Below are positions 1 through 7,102 of a stretch of 64,000 bases of DNA, piece after piece. Within the stretch, counting starts at the first letter, position 1, and the number at the start of each line of letters is the position of its first letter. The notes beneath the pieces were generated by a model. It was not told the origin of the DNA, did no database searches, and was given only the letters and a program-made list of their open reading frames with translations. A program made the translations under genes and the position numbers. The DNA is taken from the NCBI RefSeq assembly GCF_036016955.1, contig NZ_JAYWXI010000002.1, forward strand, positions 186,001 through 250,000. Reading direction: 5' to 3'. Origin of the DNA: JAYWXI01 sp036016955. GTDB lineage: Bacteria > Bacteroidota > Bacteroidia > Flavobacteriales > Weeksellaceae.

Positions 1-2766
1 TTTTTTGGAAACGAGGTGGAAAGCATCAAGACGTTTGATATCGAAACACAGCTGTCCAAAGGAAAGGTCGAGGCATTTCAGTTGGTTTCCAATATGAATT
101 TTTCGGTGTCGGGGAGCAAGGTTCCTTTCTTTGAATTATTGGAGGAGGAAAGCATTGTTGTTAGTAAGAATGCGGTTTTGGGAGTGAAGAAGATCAGGGA
201 CTTTTATGAAAAAGCGCAGGAGCGGTTCGGGCAGCTCAGTCAGGAGATCAAGCATCAGGCTCCCGACGAACTTTTCGTTTCGGGGGAGGTTTTGGAACAA
301 TCGCTTAGGCGGATGTGTTTGGTGGACTTTTCTTCCCAGTCGTTGCCTTTTGTTGAGGGAGAAATTAGTTTGCATCAACAACCTCAGCCTTCGTTTCATA
401 AAAACTTTCAGTTGCTTGCCGAGGATATTACGGAAAAACAGTCGCAGGGCTTTGAGACCTGGATTTCGTTTTCGTCTGAAAAACAGAAAGAACGCTTGGA
501 GAGTATTTTTGAAGAACTGGGGGGAGCGGTTGGCTTCAAGCCTTTTCTTTCTGAGCTTCACGAAGGGTTTGTGGATTTTCAACTAAAAATTTCGGTTTAT
601 ACGGATCATCAGATTTTTGACCGTTATCAAAGGTTTAAGGCCAAAAACAACTTTGCCAAGTCCGAGCAGTTGACTCTGAAGGATCTTATGTCGCTGAAGG
701 TGGGGGATTATATTACGCATATTGACCATGGGATAGGAAAATTTATGGGGTTGGTAAAGGTGAATAACGACGGTAAAGTTCAGGAATGTTTCAAGTTGGT
801 TTACAAGAATCAGGATTTGCTTTACGCTTCGATTCATTCGTTGCACAAAATTGCTAAATATAACGGGCCCGAAGGCCGGGAGGTTGTGCTTTCGAAATTG
901 GGATCGCCGGCTTGGAAGAACCTCAAGACTAAGACTAAAGCCAAGGTTAAGCAAATAGCTTTCGACTTGATAAAACTCTATGCCGAACGAAAGTCTGCCA
1001 AAGGTTTTGCCTATACGCCGGATACTTACCTTCAGAACGAATTGGAGGCGAGTTTTATTTATGAGGATACGCCGGATCAGGAAAAAGCGACGGCGGACGT
1101 TAAAAGGGATATGGAGGCACCGACGGTAATGGATCGTTTGGTTTGTGGCGATGTGGGGTTTGGGAAGACGGAAGTGGCAATTCGGGCGGCATTTAAGGCG
1201 GCTACGGATGGCAAACAGGTGGCGGTATTGGTGCCTACAACCATTTTGGCTTTTCAGCATTATCGGAGTTTTAAGGAACGTTTAAAGGATTTTCCGGTTA
1301 CGATTTCTTTTCTAAACCGTTTCAGAACGGCAAAACAGAAGTCCGAAACCAAGGCGGGACTAAAAGACGGGCAGATTGATATTGTGATTGGAACCCACCA
1401 ATTGGTGGGCAAAGAGGTTCAGTTCAAGGATTTGGGGCTTTTGATTATTGATGAGGAGCATAAATTCGGGGTGAATGTTAAGGATAAGCTGAAAACGTTG
1501 AAAAGTAATATTGATACCCTGACGCTTACAGCTACGCCGATTCCTCGGACTTTGCAGTTTTCGTTGATGGCGGCTCGGGATTTATCGGTGATAAAAACAC
1601 CGCCGCCTAACCGTCAGCCGGTGGATACGCAGCTGATTGGTTTTGATGAAGAATTGATTCGCGATGCGGTAGCTTACGAGCTGCAGAGGGACGGGCAGGT
1701 TTATTTCATCAATAATCGGATTGAAAATCTTAAGGAGATTGCGGGGCTTATTCAGCGTTTGGTTCCGGATGCGAGGGTTATTACGGGGCATGGGCAGATG
1801 GAAGGTAAGCAATTGGAACAGAATGTTTTGGATTTTATGGAGGGGAAATACGACGTGTTGGTTTCCACTACGATTGTGGAAAGTGGGGTGGATGTGCCCA
1901 ATGCCAATACGATTTTCATTAATGATGCTCATCGTTTTGGCATGGCGGATTTGCATCAAATGCGGGGGCGGGTCGGTCGGAGCAACAAGAAGGCTTTTTG
2001 TTATCTGATAACGCCGCCTTTTGACGGGATGACTTCCGATGCGAGGAAGCGTTTGGAAGCCATCGAACAGTTTTCGGATTTGGGCAGTGGGTTTCATATT
2101 GCGATGAAGGATTTGGAAATTCGGGGGGCGGGCGACCTGCTGGGAGCGGAGCAGAGTGGTTTTATTAATGATATGGGGTTTGAGGCGTATCAAAAAATCA
2201 TGCAGGAAGCCTTGGAAGAATTGCAAAACGAGGAAAGTTTTGAGGCATTGTTCGAGAACGAGGAAGACCGCAAGAAATTGATCCGTACGGTAAAAGAAGT
2301 GAATATTGATACCGATATGGATCTGATGCTTCCGGACGATTATGTGTCGAGTGTAGAGGAGCGTTTGTCGCTGTATCAGAAGCTGGCGGAGTTGCAGACC
2401 AAGGCCGAGCTTAAGACGTTTGAAGACGAATTGATTGATCGCTTTGGTGCTTTGCCTCGGGAAGCCAAAAATCTTTTGAAATCGGTGGAGCTGAAATGGC
2501 TGGCGGGGCAAATCGGTTTCGAGAAAATGGTGGTGAAAAACGGGGTCTTTTTGGGGTATTTTCCGTCCAATCCTCAGGATCGGTTTTACCGTAGTGAGAA
2601 GTTTCGCCATATTCTGAATTTTCTTACGCGGAACCCTCAGGAGGCTTCTCTAAAGGAGAAACAGACCAAGGAAGGCAGTCAGTTGATGATGCGGAAAGAA
2701 AATGTGAAAGACGTGGATCAGGTGACGGCGGTGCTGGAAAAACTGTCGCAGGAAGATGTCGGATAG
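1..2766 (+). CDS. mfd: Transcription-repair coupling factor Mfd (5' end outside the window)
   Basis: Mfd is a DNA translocase that removes RNA polymerase stalled at DNA lesions and recruits UvrA. The frame is open to base 1 (FFGNE precedes the GTG at 16), and this stretch matches the end of the UvrB-like N-terminal domain, so the gene starts upstream. About 921 residues are present against roughly 1,120-1,150 for the family. Visible in order: the RNAP-interacting CarD-like domain (around residues 230-285, counted from the GTG at 16), Walker A GDVGFGKTE (near 378), DEEH box, TATPIPRT motif III, the second RecA lobe with ESGVDVPNANT and QMRGRVGRS, and a C-terminal TRCF domain. Identity is secure; only the N-terminus is missing because of the window edge. 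Confidence 0.97.
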   Translation, partial: FFGNEVESIKTFDIETQLSKGKVEAFQLVSNMNFSVSGSKVPFFELLEEESIVVSKNAVLGVKKIRDFYEKAQERFGQLSQEIKHQAPDELFVSGEVLEQSLRRMCLVDFSSQSLPFVEGEISLHQQPQPSFHKNFQLLAEDITEKQSQGFETWISFSSEKQKERLESIFEELGGAVGFKPFLSELHEGFVDFQLKISVYTDHQIFDRYQRFKAKNNFAKSEQLTLKDLMSLKVGDYITHIDHGIGKFMGLVKVNNDGKVQECFKLVYKNQDLLYASIHSLHKIAKYNGPEGREVVLSKLGSPAWKNLKTKTKAKVKQIAFDLIKLYAERKSAKGFAYTPDTYLQNELEASFIYEDTPDQEKATADVKRDMEAPTVMDRLVCGDVGFGKTEVAIRAAFKAATDGKQVAVLVPTTILAFQHYRSFKERLKDFPVTISFLNRFRTAKQKSETKAGLKDGQIDIVIGTHQLVGKEVQFKDLGLLIIDEEHKFGVNVKDKLKTLKSNIDTLTLTATPIPRTLQFSLMAARDLSVIKTPPPNRQPVDTQLIGFDEELIRDAVAYELQRDGQVYFINNRIENLKEIAGLIQRLVPDARVITGHGQMEGKQLEQNVLDFMEGKYDVLVSTTIVESGVDVPNANTIFINDAHRFGMADLHQMRGRVGRSNKKAFCYLITPPFDGMTSDARKRLEAIEQFSDLGSGFHIAMKDLEIRGAGDLLGAEQSGFINDMGFEAYQKIMQEALEELQNEESFEALFENEEDRKKLIRTVKEVNIDTDMDLMLPDDYVSSVEERLSLYQKLAELQTKAELKTFEDELIDRFGALPREAKNLLKSVELKWLAGQIGFEKMVVKNGVFLGYFPSNPQDRFYRSEKFRHILNFLTRNPQEASLKEKQTKEGSQLMMRKENVKDVDQVTAVLEKLSQEDVG

Positions 2767-2833
2767 GCGGCTTCTTTTGGATAGTTTTTTTTGAAAAAGG
2801 GGTCTTTTTATAATATTTTCCTAAATTAGCCTG

Positions 2834-3487
2834 ATGTTTATCAAGGATTATATTTCGAAGGATTATCCGGCGTTTAATCACACCGATTCGATTGAGGAGG
2901 CGTGCGAAATAGCCAGAGAGTTTGGGTATTCGCACGTTTTTGTGAAAAAAAACGGATTTTATGCGGGAGCGTTGAGCCAAAGTTTTTTGGAGGAGAGTCC
3001 GGAAGGTCGGTTGGATAGCTTGGAACTTCATTACGAGCGGTTTGCTGTAGCGGAAGACGGGAATCTTTTGGATACGGTGAAGTTGTTTCATATCTTTAAT
3101 GCCAACGTGGTTCCTGTGATTGCCAAAAACGAGAAATACAAAGGGTATATTTCCTGCGATGATGTTTTTAACGAGTTTTCCAAGTACCCTTTGTTTAGCG
3201 AAAACGGGGCGGTTCTTACGGTGCAAACCGGAGGGCGGCATTATTCTTTTTCGGAGTTGGCGCAGATTGTGGAGGGGAATAATGCTAAAATTTATGGCGG
3301 CTATGTCAGTTCTATTTTGGATGACGCTATACAGATCACCTTGAAAATAAGCAGCGAAAATCTTAGTTCCATCGATGAGACTTTTGAGCGTTATGGGTAT
3401 CATATCGTTCATAAATCGTATATGGACGAGAAGGCGGATCTTTTGAAGGATCGTTTCGGTTTCTTTCAAAAATATTTAGAACTTTAA
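2834..3487 (+). CDS. CBS-domain protein upstream of nadK
   Basis: A 217-residue soluble protein with two CBS-like halves: the N-terminal segment (ISKDYPAFNHTDSIEEA) and a second around residues 75-120 (NLLDTVKLFHIFNANVVPVI then a YKGYIS strand), typical of the AcuB-like CBS layout. The C-terminal 80 residues may form an ACT-like fold. CBS pairs usually bind adenosyl nucleotides and regulate partner proteins. It ends 5 bp before nadK, so the two are probably cotranscribed, which fits nucleotide sensing next to NAD kinase. That functional link is inference. No signal peptide or membrane segment is visible. Confidence 0.8.
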   Translation: MFIKDYISKDYPAFNHTDSIEEACEIAREFGYSHVFVKKNGFYAGALSQSFLEESPEGRLDSLELHYERFAVAEDGNLLDTVKLFHIFNANVVPVIAKNEKYKGYISCDDVFNEFSKYPLFSENGAVLTVQTGGRHYSFSELAQIVEGNNAKIYGGYVSSILDDAIQITLKISSENLSSIDETFERYGYHIVHKSYMDEKADLLKDRFGFFQKYLEL

Positions 3488-3492
3488 GACGT

Positions 3493-4359
3493 ATGAAAGC
3501 GGCAATATACACCCAAAAAAACGACCTAGACACGTTTCTCTACCTGAGTAAATTTATTTCCGAGCTGGATAAGCGAGGGGTTTCTTCCATTTTGTTTTCG
3601 GGAATGGCAGAGGCTATGCAGTTTTCCAAGGATTTTGAGACGTTTTCCGATAAAAAGGATTTGCAGGAAAGAAAAGCCGATGTGTTGTTTACCTTTGGCG
3701 GAGACGGAACATTGGTAACTTCTTTGGTTTTCGTTCATGACACGGGAATCCCGATTGTAGGGGTTAATACGGGGCGGCTTGGCTTTTTGGCTAGTTTTAC
3801 CAAAGAGGAGGTTTTTCGTCAGTTGGACAGTATTATTCAGGGGGATGTTAAAATGTCTTACCGTTCTGTGATTGAGGTGGTTTCGCCTCAGCTTGGTGAT
3901 TTTTTTCCGTATGCGCTTAATGATATTTCGGTCTCGAGAAAAGAGACCACTTCGATGATTACGATCGATTCCTATATCAACGACGAGTTTCTCAATGTGT
4001 TTTGGGGGGACGGGCTTATTATTTCGACACCTACGGGTTCTACGGCATATTCTCTGAGCTGTGGGGGGCCTATTATTTCGCCGGAAAACAAAAATTTTGT
4101 TATTACGCCGATTGCGCCGCATAATCTTAACGTGAGGCCTTTGGTGGTGGATGACGATAGCGAAATTCGTTTGAAAGTCGAAAGTCGGGTGCCTCAGTAT
4201 TCGTTGTCGTTGGATTCGCGGCTGGTTCATATTGATACCGACGTGGAAATCCGTCTTCGCAAGGCCGATTTCAAGGTGGCTCTCATGCAGCCCAACGACC
4301 TTAGTTTTTACGAGACCATTCGCCAAAAACTGCTTTGGGGGAAAGACAAACGGAATTAA
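3493..4359 (+). CDS. nadK: NAD kinase
   Basis: Phosphorylates NAD to NADP in the cytoplasm using ATP or polyphosphate. The 288-residue protein has the family's GGDGT motif (TFGGDGTLV, about residue 69), NTGRLGFL, the ALNDISV strand in place of the common NE/D motif, and the conserved STPTGSTAYSLSCGGPII segment (about residues 179-197). Length fits bacterial NadK. It follows the CBS-domain gene by 5 bp and is followed by a separate promoter for fbaA, so the CBS gene and nadK look like a two-gene unit. Confidence 0.95.
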   Translation: MKAAIYTQKNDLDTFLYLSKFISELDKRGVSSILFSGMAEAMQFSKDFETFSDKKDLQERKADVLFTFGGDGTLVTSLVFVHDTGIPIVGVNTGRLGFLASFTKEEVFRQLDSIIQGDVKMSYRSVIEVVSPQLGDFFPYALNDISVSRKETTSMITIDSYINDEFLNVFWGDGLIISTPTGSTAYSLSCGGPIISPENKNFVITPIAPHNLNVRPLVVDDDSEIRLKVESRVPQYSLSLDSRLVHIDTDVEIRLRKADFKVALMQPNDLSFYETIRQKLLWGKDKRN

Positions 4360-4380
4360 AAAAAATCCCGTAAAATTTCG

Positions 4381-4388
4381 TATCTTTA
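4381..4388 (+). promoter_or_regulatory. Probable -7 promoter element for fbaA
   Basis: TATCTTTA fits the flavobacterial -7 box TAnnTTTG except for the last base. It lies 50 bp before the fbaA start codon. It overlaps an inverted repeat CGTAAA-N10-TTTACG (4369-4390). No good -33 TTG is visible at the usual distance, so the call is tentative. Confidence 0.4.
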
Positions 4389-4438
4389 CGAGGTAAAAGT
4401 TAACCATTTCATTTTAATCAATTTCAAAAAATACAATT

Positions 4439-5509
4439 ATGAGCAGAATGTTTCCGGCAGGTGTCGCCACAGGACAATTGGTAACGGATATTTTTCAGTA
4501 CGCTAAAGAAAATCGCTTTGCGCTTCCGGCGGTTAACGTTATCGGATCGAGCAATGTTAACGCCGTAATGGAAACTGCGGCAAAATTGAATTCTCCTGTC
4601 ATCATCCAGTTTTCCAACGGAGGTGCGGCGTACAATGCCGGGAAAGGACTAAGTAACGACGGTCAAAGAGCTGCGATTTTGGGTGCGGTTGCGGGTGCGA
4701 AGCACATTCATACGTTAGCGGAGGCCTACGGTGCGACGGTGATTCTTCATACCGACCACTGTGCGAAAAAACTTCTTCCTTGGATTGACGGGCTTATGGA
4801 GGCCAACGAGGCTTTCTACAAGCAGAACGGGAAATCGCTTTATTCCTCTCATATGCTTGATCTTTCAGAGGAATCTTTGGAAGAAAACATGGAAATCTCT
4901 TGCCGTTATTTTGAACGGATGGCTAAGATTGGGATGACCCTGGAGATTGAACTCGGTGTTACCGGTGGGGAGGAAGATGGCGTGGACAATACGGGGGTAG
5001 ATTCTTCCAAGCTATACACCCAGCCGGAAGAGGTGGCTTATGCGTATGAAAGATTGAAAGCCATTTCGCCTAATTTTACTGTGGCAGCGGCGTTTGGAAA
5101 CGTTCATGGGGTTTACAAACCCGGCAATGTGAAGCTGACACCGAAAATTTTGGATAACTCCCAAAAGTATGTTCAGGAAAAATTTGGTACATCCGAGAAA
5201 CCGGTTAATTTCGTTTTCCACGGAGGTTCGGGGTCTACTTTGGAGGAAATTCGGGAAGCCATTGACTACGGCGTTATCAAAATGAATATTGATACCGATC
5301 TTCAGTTTGCTTATACCGAAGGCATCCGAGACTACATGACCGGAAATATCGAATACCTCAAGACGCAGATCGGAAATCCGGAAGACGACGATAAACCGAA
5401 CAAAAAGTTCTACGACCCAAGGGTGTGGATCAGAAAAGGGGAAGAGACCTTCTCAAAACGTTTGGTTCAGGCGTTTGAAGATCTGAATAATGTGAACACC
5501 CTGAAATAA
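4439..5509 (+). CDS. fbaA: Class II fructose-bisphosphate aldolase
   Basis: Zinc-dependent aldolase of glycolysis and gluconeogenesis: fructose 1,6-bisphosphate to DHAP and glyceraldehyde 3-phosphate. At 356 residues it is of the long E. coli FbaA type rather than the shorter GatY/Fba type. Visible motifs: HTDHCAKKLLPW with the zinc-binding His, a metal/substrate loop in LEIELGVTGGEEDGVDN, VFHGGSGS near residue 260, and IKMNIDTDLQFAYTEG. It has its own promoter-like element and is followed by another promoter for accD. Confidence 0.96.
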   Translation: MSRMFPAGVATGQLVTDIFQYAKENRFALPAVNVIGSSNVNAVMETAAKLNSPVIIQFSNGGAAYNAGKGLSNDGQRAAILGAVAGAKHIHTLAEAYGATVILHTDHCAKKLLPWIDGLMEANEAFYKQNGKSLYSSHMLDLSEESLEENMEISCRYFERMAKIGMTLEIELGVTGGEEDGVDNTGVDSSKLYTQPEEVAYAYERLKAISPNFTVAAAFGNVHGVYKPGNVKLTPKILDNSQKYVQEKFGTSEKPVNFVFHGGSGSTLEEIREAIDYGVIKMNIDTDLQFAYTEGIRDYMTGNIEYLKTQIGNPEDDDKPNKKFYDPRVWIRKGEETFSKRLVQAFEDLNNVNTLK

Positions 5510-5523
5510 TTTTAGCAAAGTAT

Positions 5524-5557
5524 TTTGTACGGAAATACAATTTATATCCTAAATTTG
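5524..5557 (+). promoter_or_regulatory. Promoter for accD
   Basis: TTTG at 5524-5527 and a perfect TAAATTTG at 5550-5557 are 22 nt apart, slightly longer than the usual 19-21. The -7 box lies 50 bp before the accD start. It matches the Bacteroidota consensus TTTG/TAnnTTTG. Confidence 0.6.
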
Positions 5558-5606
5558 CGCTTTGCAGTATTTAGAGGCTAAAATTTTTATTTAAAAATTC
5601 AATTTA

Positions 5607-6458
5607 ATGGCATTCGATTGGTTTAAAAGAAAAGGTAAAAATATCACCACTTCCACGGAAGAAAAGAAGGACGTTCCTAAAGGGCTTTGGCACAAGACGC
5701 CGTCCGGAAAAATCGTGGAGCATGAGGAGCTGAAACGGAATAATTTCGTTTCTCCGGAAGATAATTTCCATGTGAGGATTGGCAGTAACGAGTTTTTTGA
5801 GATTCTCTTTGACGAGAACCACTATAAGGAGCTCAACGCCGATGTGGAGAGCGTGGATATGCTCAACTTTAAGGATACGAAAGCTTATACCGACCGTTTG
5901 AAAGAGGTGAAAGCCAAAACCAAGTTGAATGATTCCATCCGTAATGCCGTGGGCAAGGTTAATGGTCAGGAAATGGTGATTTCTTGTATGGATTTTGCTT
6001 TTATCGGTGGTTCTTTGGGGTCGGTGATGGGCGAGAAAATCAGGAGGGCGATCGATTATTGCATTCAGCATCAATTGCCTTATATGATTATCTGTCAGTC
6101 CGGAGGGGCTAGGATGCAAGAGGCGGCTTTTTCGTTGATGCAGTTGGCAAAAGTTCAAGCGAAGCTTGCCCAGTTGTCGGAGCATCAATTACCTTACATT
6201 GCTTACCTTTGCGATCCAACGTTCGGCGGAATCACGGCTTCATTTGCAATGACGGCGGACATCATCATGGCCGAACCTGGTGCTTTGATTGGTTTTGCCG
6301 GTCCTAGGGTAATTCGCGAGACCATCGGTAAGGATTTGCCCGAAGGGTTCCAAACGTCCGAATTCCTGGTGGAAAAGGGCTTTGTGGATTTCATTGTGAA
6401 ACGGACGGAAATCAAGGATAAGGTTTCAAAAACCGTGGCCTTGCTAAGTAAAAATTGA
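5607..6458 (+). CDS. accD: Acetyl-CoA carboxylase carboxyltransferase subunit beta, zinc ribbon degenerate
   Basis: Beta half of the carboxyltransferase that makes malonyl-CoA for fatty acid synthesis, partnering AccA (not in this window). The catalytic crotonase-like core is clear: DFAFIGGSLGSVMGEKI, CQSGGARMQEA, DPTFGGITASFAMTADI and GFAGPRVI. The N-terminal region aligns with the usual zinc ribbon, but all four cysteines are gone: the first CxxC is replaced by TPS-G (residues 31-34) and the second by SPED (49-52). There is no Cys before the core. Length (283) and core are otherwise normal, so it is probably active without the zinc. A terminator follows directly. Confidence 0.94.
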   Translation: MAFDWFKRKGKNITTSTEEKKDVPKGLWHKTPSGKIVEHEELKRNNFVSPEDNFHVRIGSNEFFEILFDENHYKELNADVESVDMLNFKDTKAYTDRLKEVKAKTKLNDSIRNAVGKVNGQEMVISCMDFAFIGGSLGSVMGEKIRRAIDYCIQHQLPYMIICQSGGARMQEAAFSLMQLAKVQAKLAQLSEHQLPYIAYLCDPTFGGITASFAMTADIIMAEPGALIGFAGPRVIRETIGKDLPEGFQTSEFLVEKGFVDFIVKRTEIKDKVSKTVALLSKN

Positions 6459-6480
6459 AAATGGTGTAACAAAGTATAAA

Positions 6481-6515
6481 AAAATCTCACCTATGCGGGT
6501 GAGATTTTATTTTTG
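6481..6515 (+). terminator. Rho-independent terminator after accD
   Basis: Stem AAAATCTCACC / GGTGAGATTTT (6481-6491 with 6498-6508), 6-nt loop, then a T-rich tail TTTTATTTTT. It ends at the start of the next gene. Confidence 0.85.
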
Positions 6516-7028
6516 ATGAAAAGAACCGGTAAAATATTCTTTAGGACGTTCCGTTCGTTGTCTCTTCCGAAAATGTTAAAGTTACTAGGGGTTTGGTTGC
6601 CTCATCCTCTATTGGGCATTATGGCGTTTTATGCGACGGCCAAGGCCTTTAGGATCGCGCGGAAAAAATTTCCCGACACGCATTCGAGCAATGGGGTGGG
6701 CAATGCTTTTCGTCATGCTTTTTGGTGTTGCCTTATTCTGATGTACGGTTGCAAAATATCTTCTCCTCGTAAGACTTTGGCTTTCTGTAAAAAAATTACC
6801 GATTTGCACGAAGAGCTTTTCCCCAATGAACCTTTGGAGACGCTTATGGATTTGCATAATAACAAAATAGGGATGGATCTTTTTATGACCATGCTTTCCG
6901 GTGTGCATCGTCAGTTTTTTGAGAAGCAGTTTTTTATCGAAAAACTAATGGATAAAGTCAAAACGGCCGAAATACTTCGAAGCACGGATCAAAATCTCGG
7001 AAGCGAGTTGGTGTACTTGGAAGAATAG
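6516..7028 (+). CDS. DUF6973-like small protein
   Basis: A 170-residue protein starting at the ATG immediately after the accD terminator (an in-frame TTG lies 3 bp upstream). It contains GVGNAFRHAFW (around residues 66-76) and DLHNNKIGMDLF (around 112-123), the His/Asn-rich signature I associate with DUF6973. A hydrophobic patch around residues 20-45 may be membrane-associated, but there is no clear signal peptide. Function is unknown. It is bounded by terminators on both sides, so it is probably monocistronic; I could not find its promoter with confidence. Confidence 0.7.
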   Translation: MKRTGKIFFRTFRSLSLPKMLKLLGVWLPHPLLGIMAFYATAKAFRIARKKFPDTHSSNGVGNAFRHAFWCCLILMYGCKISSPRKTLAFCKKITDLHEELFPNEPLETLMDLHNNKIGMDLFMTMLSGVHRQFFEKQFFIEKLMDKVKTAEILRSTDQNLGSELVYLEE

Positions 7029-7054
7029 GTTTTGACCTCAAAAATGAAATAATA

Positions 7055-7090
7055 AAAATCCCTCTTATAGCAATATGAGAGGGATTTTTC
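7055..7090. terminator. Bidirectional terminator between convergent genes
   Basis: A perfect 12-bp stem AAAAATCCCTCT / AGAGGGATTTTT (7055-7066 with 7079-7090). A-tract on one side and T-tract on the other let it work for both the plus-strand DUF6973-like gene and the minus-strand EF-G paralogue. Confidence 0.88.
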
Positions 7091-7102
7091 GATTGTTTGT
7101 TT

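Noticed and set aside
1582..2610. Long minus-strand open frame (342 codons) opposite mfd
   Set aside because: It lies wholly inside the conserved mfd helicase region and its translation (rich in R, H, L, P) resembles no protein; it is a shadow of the real frame.
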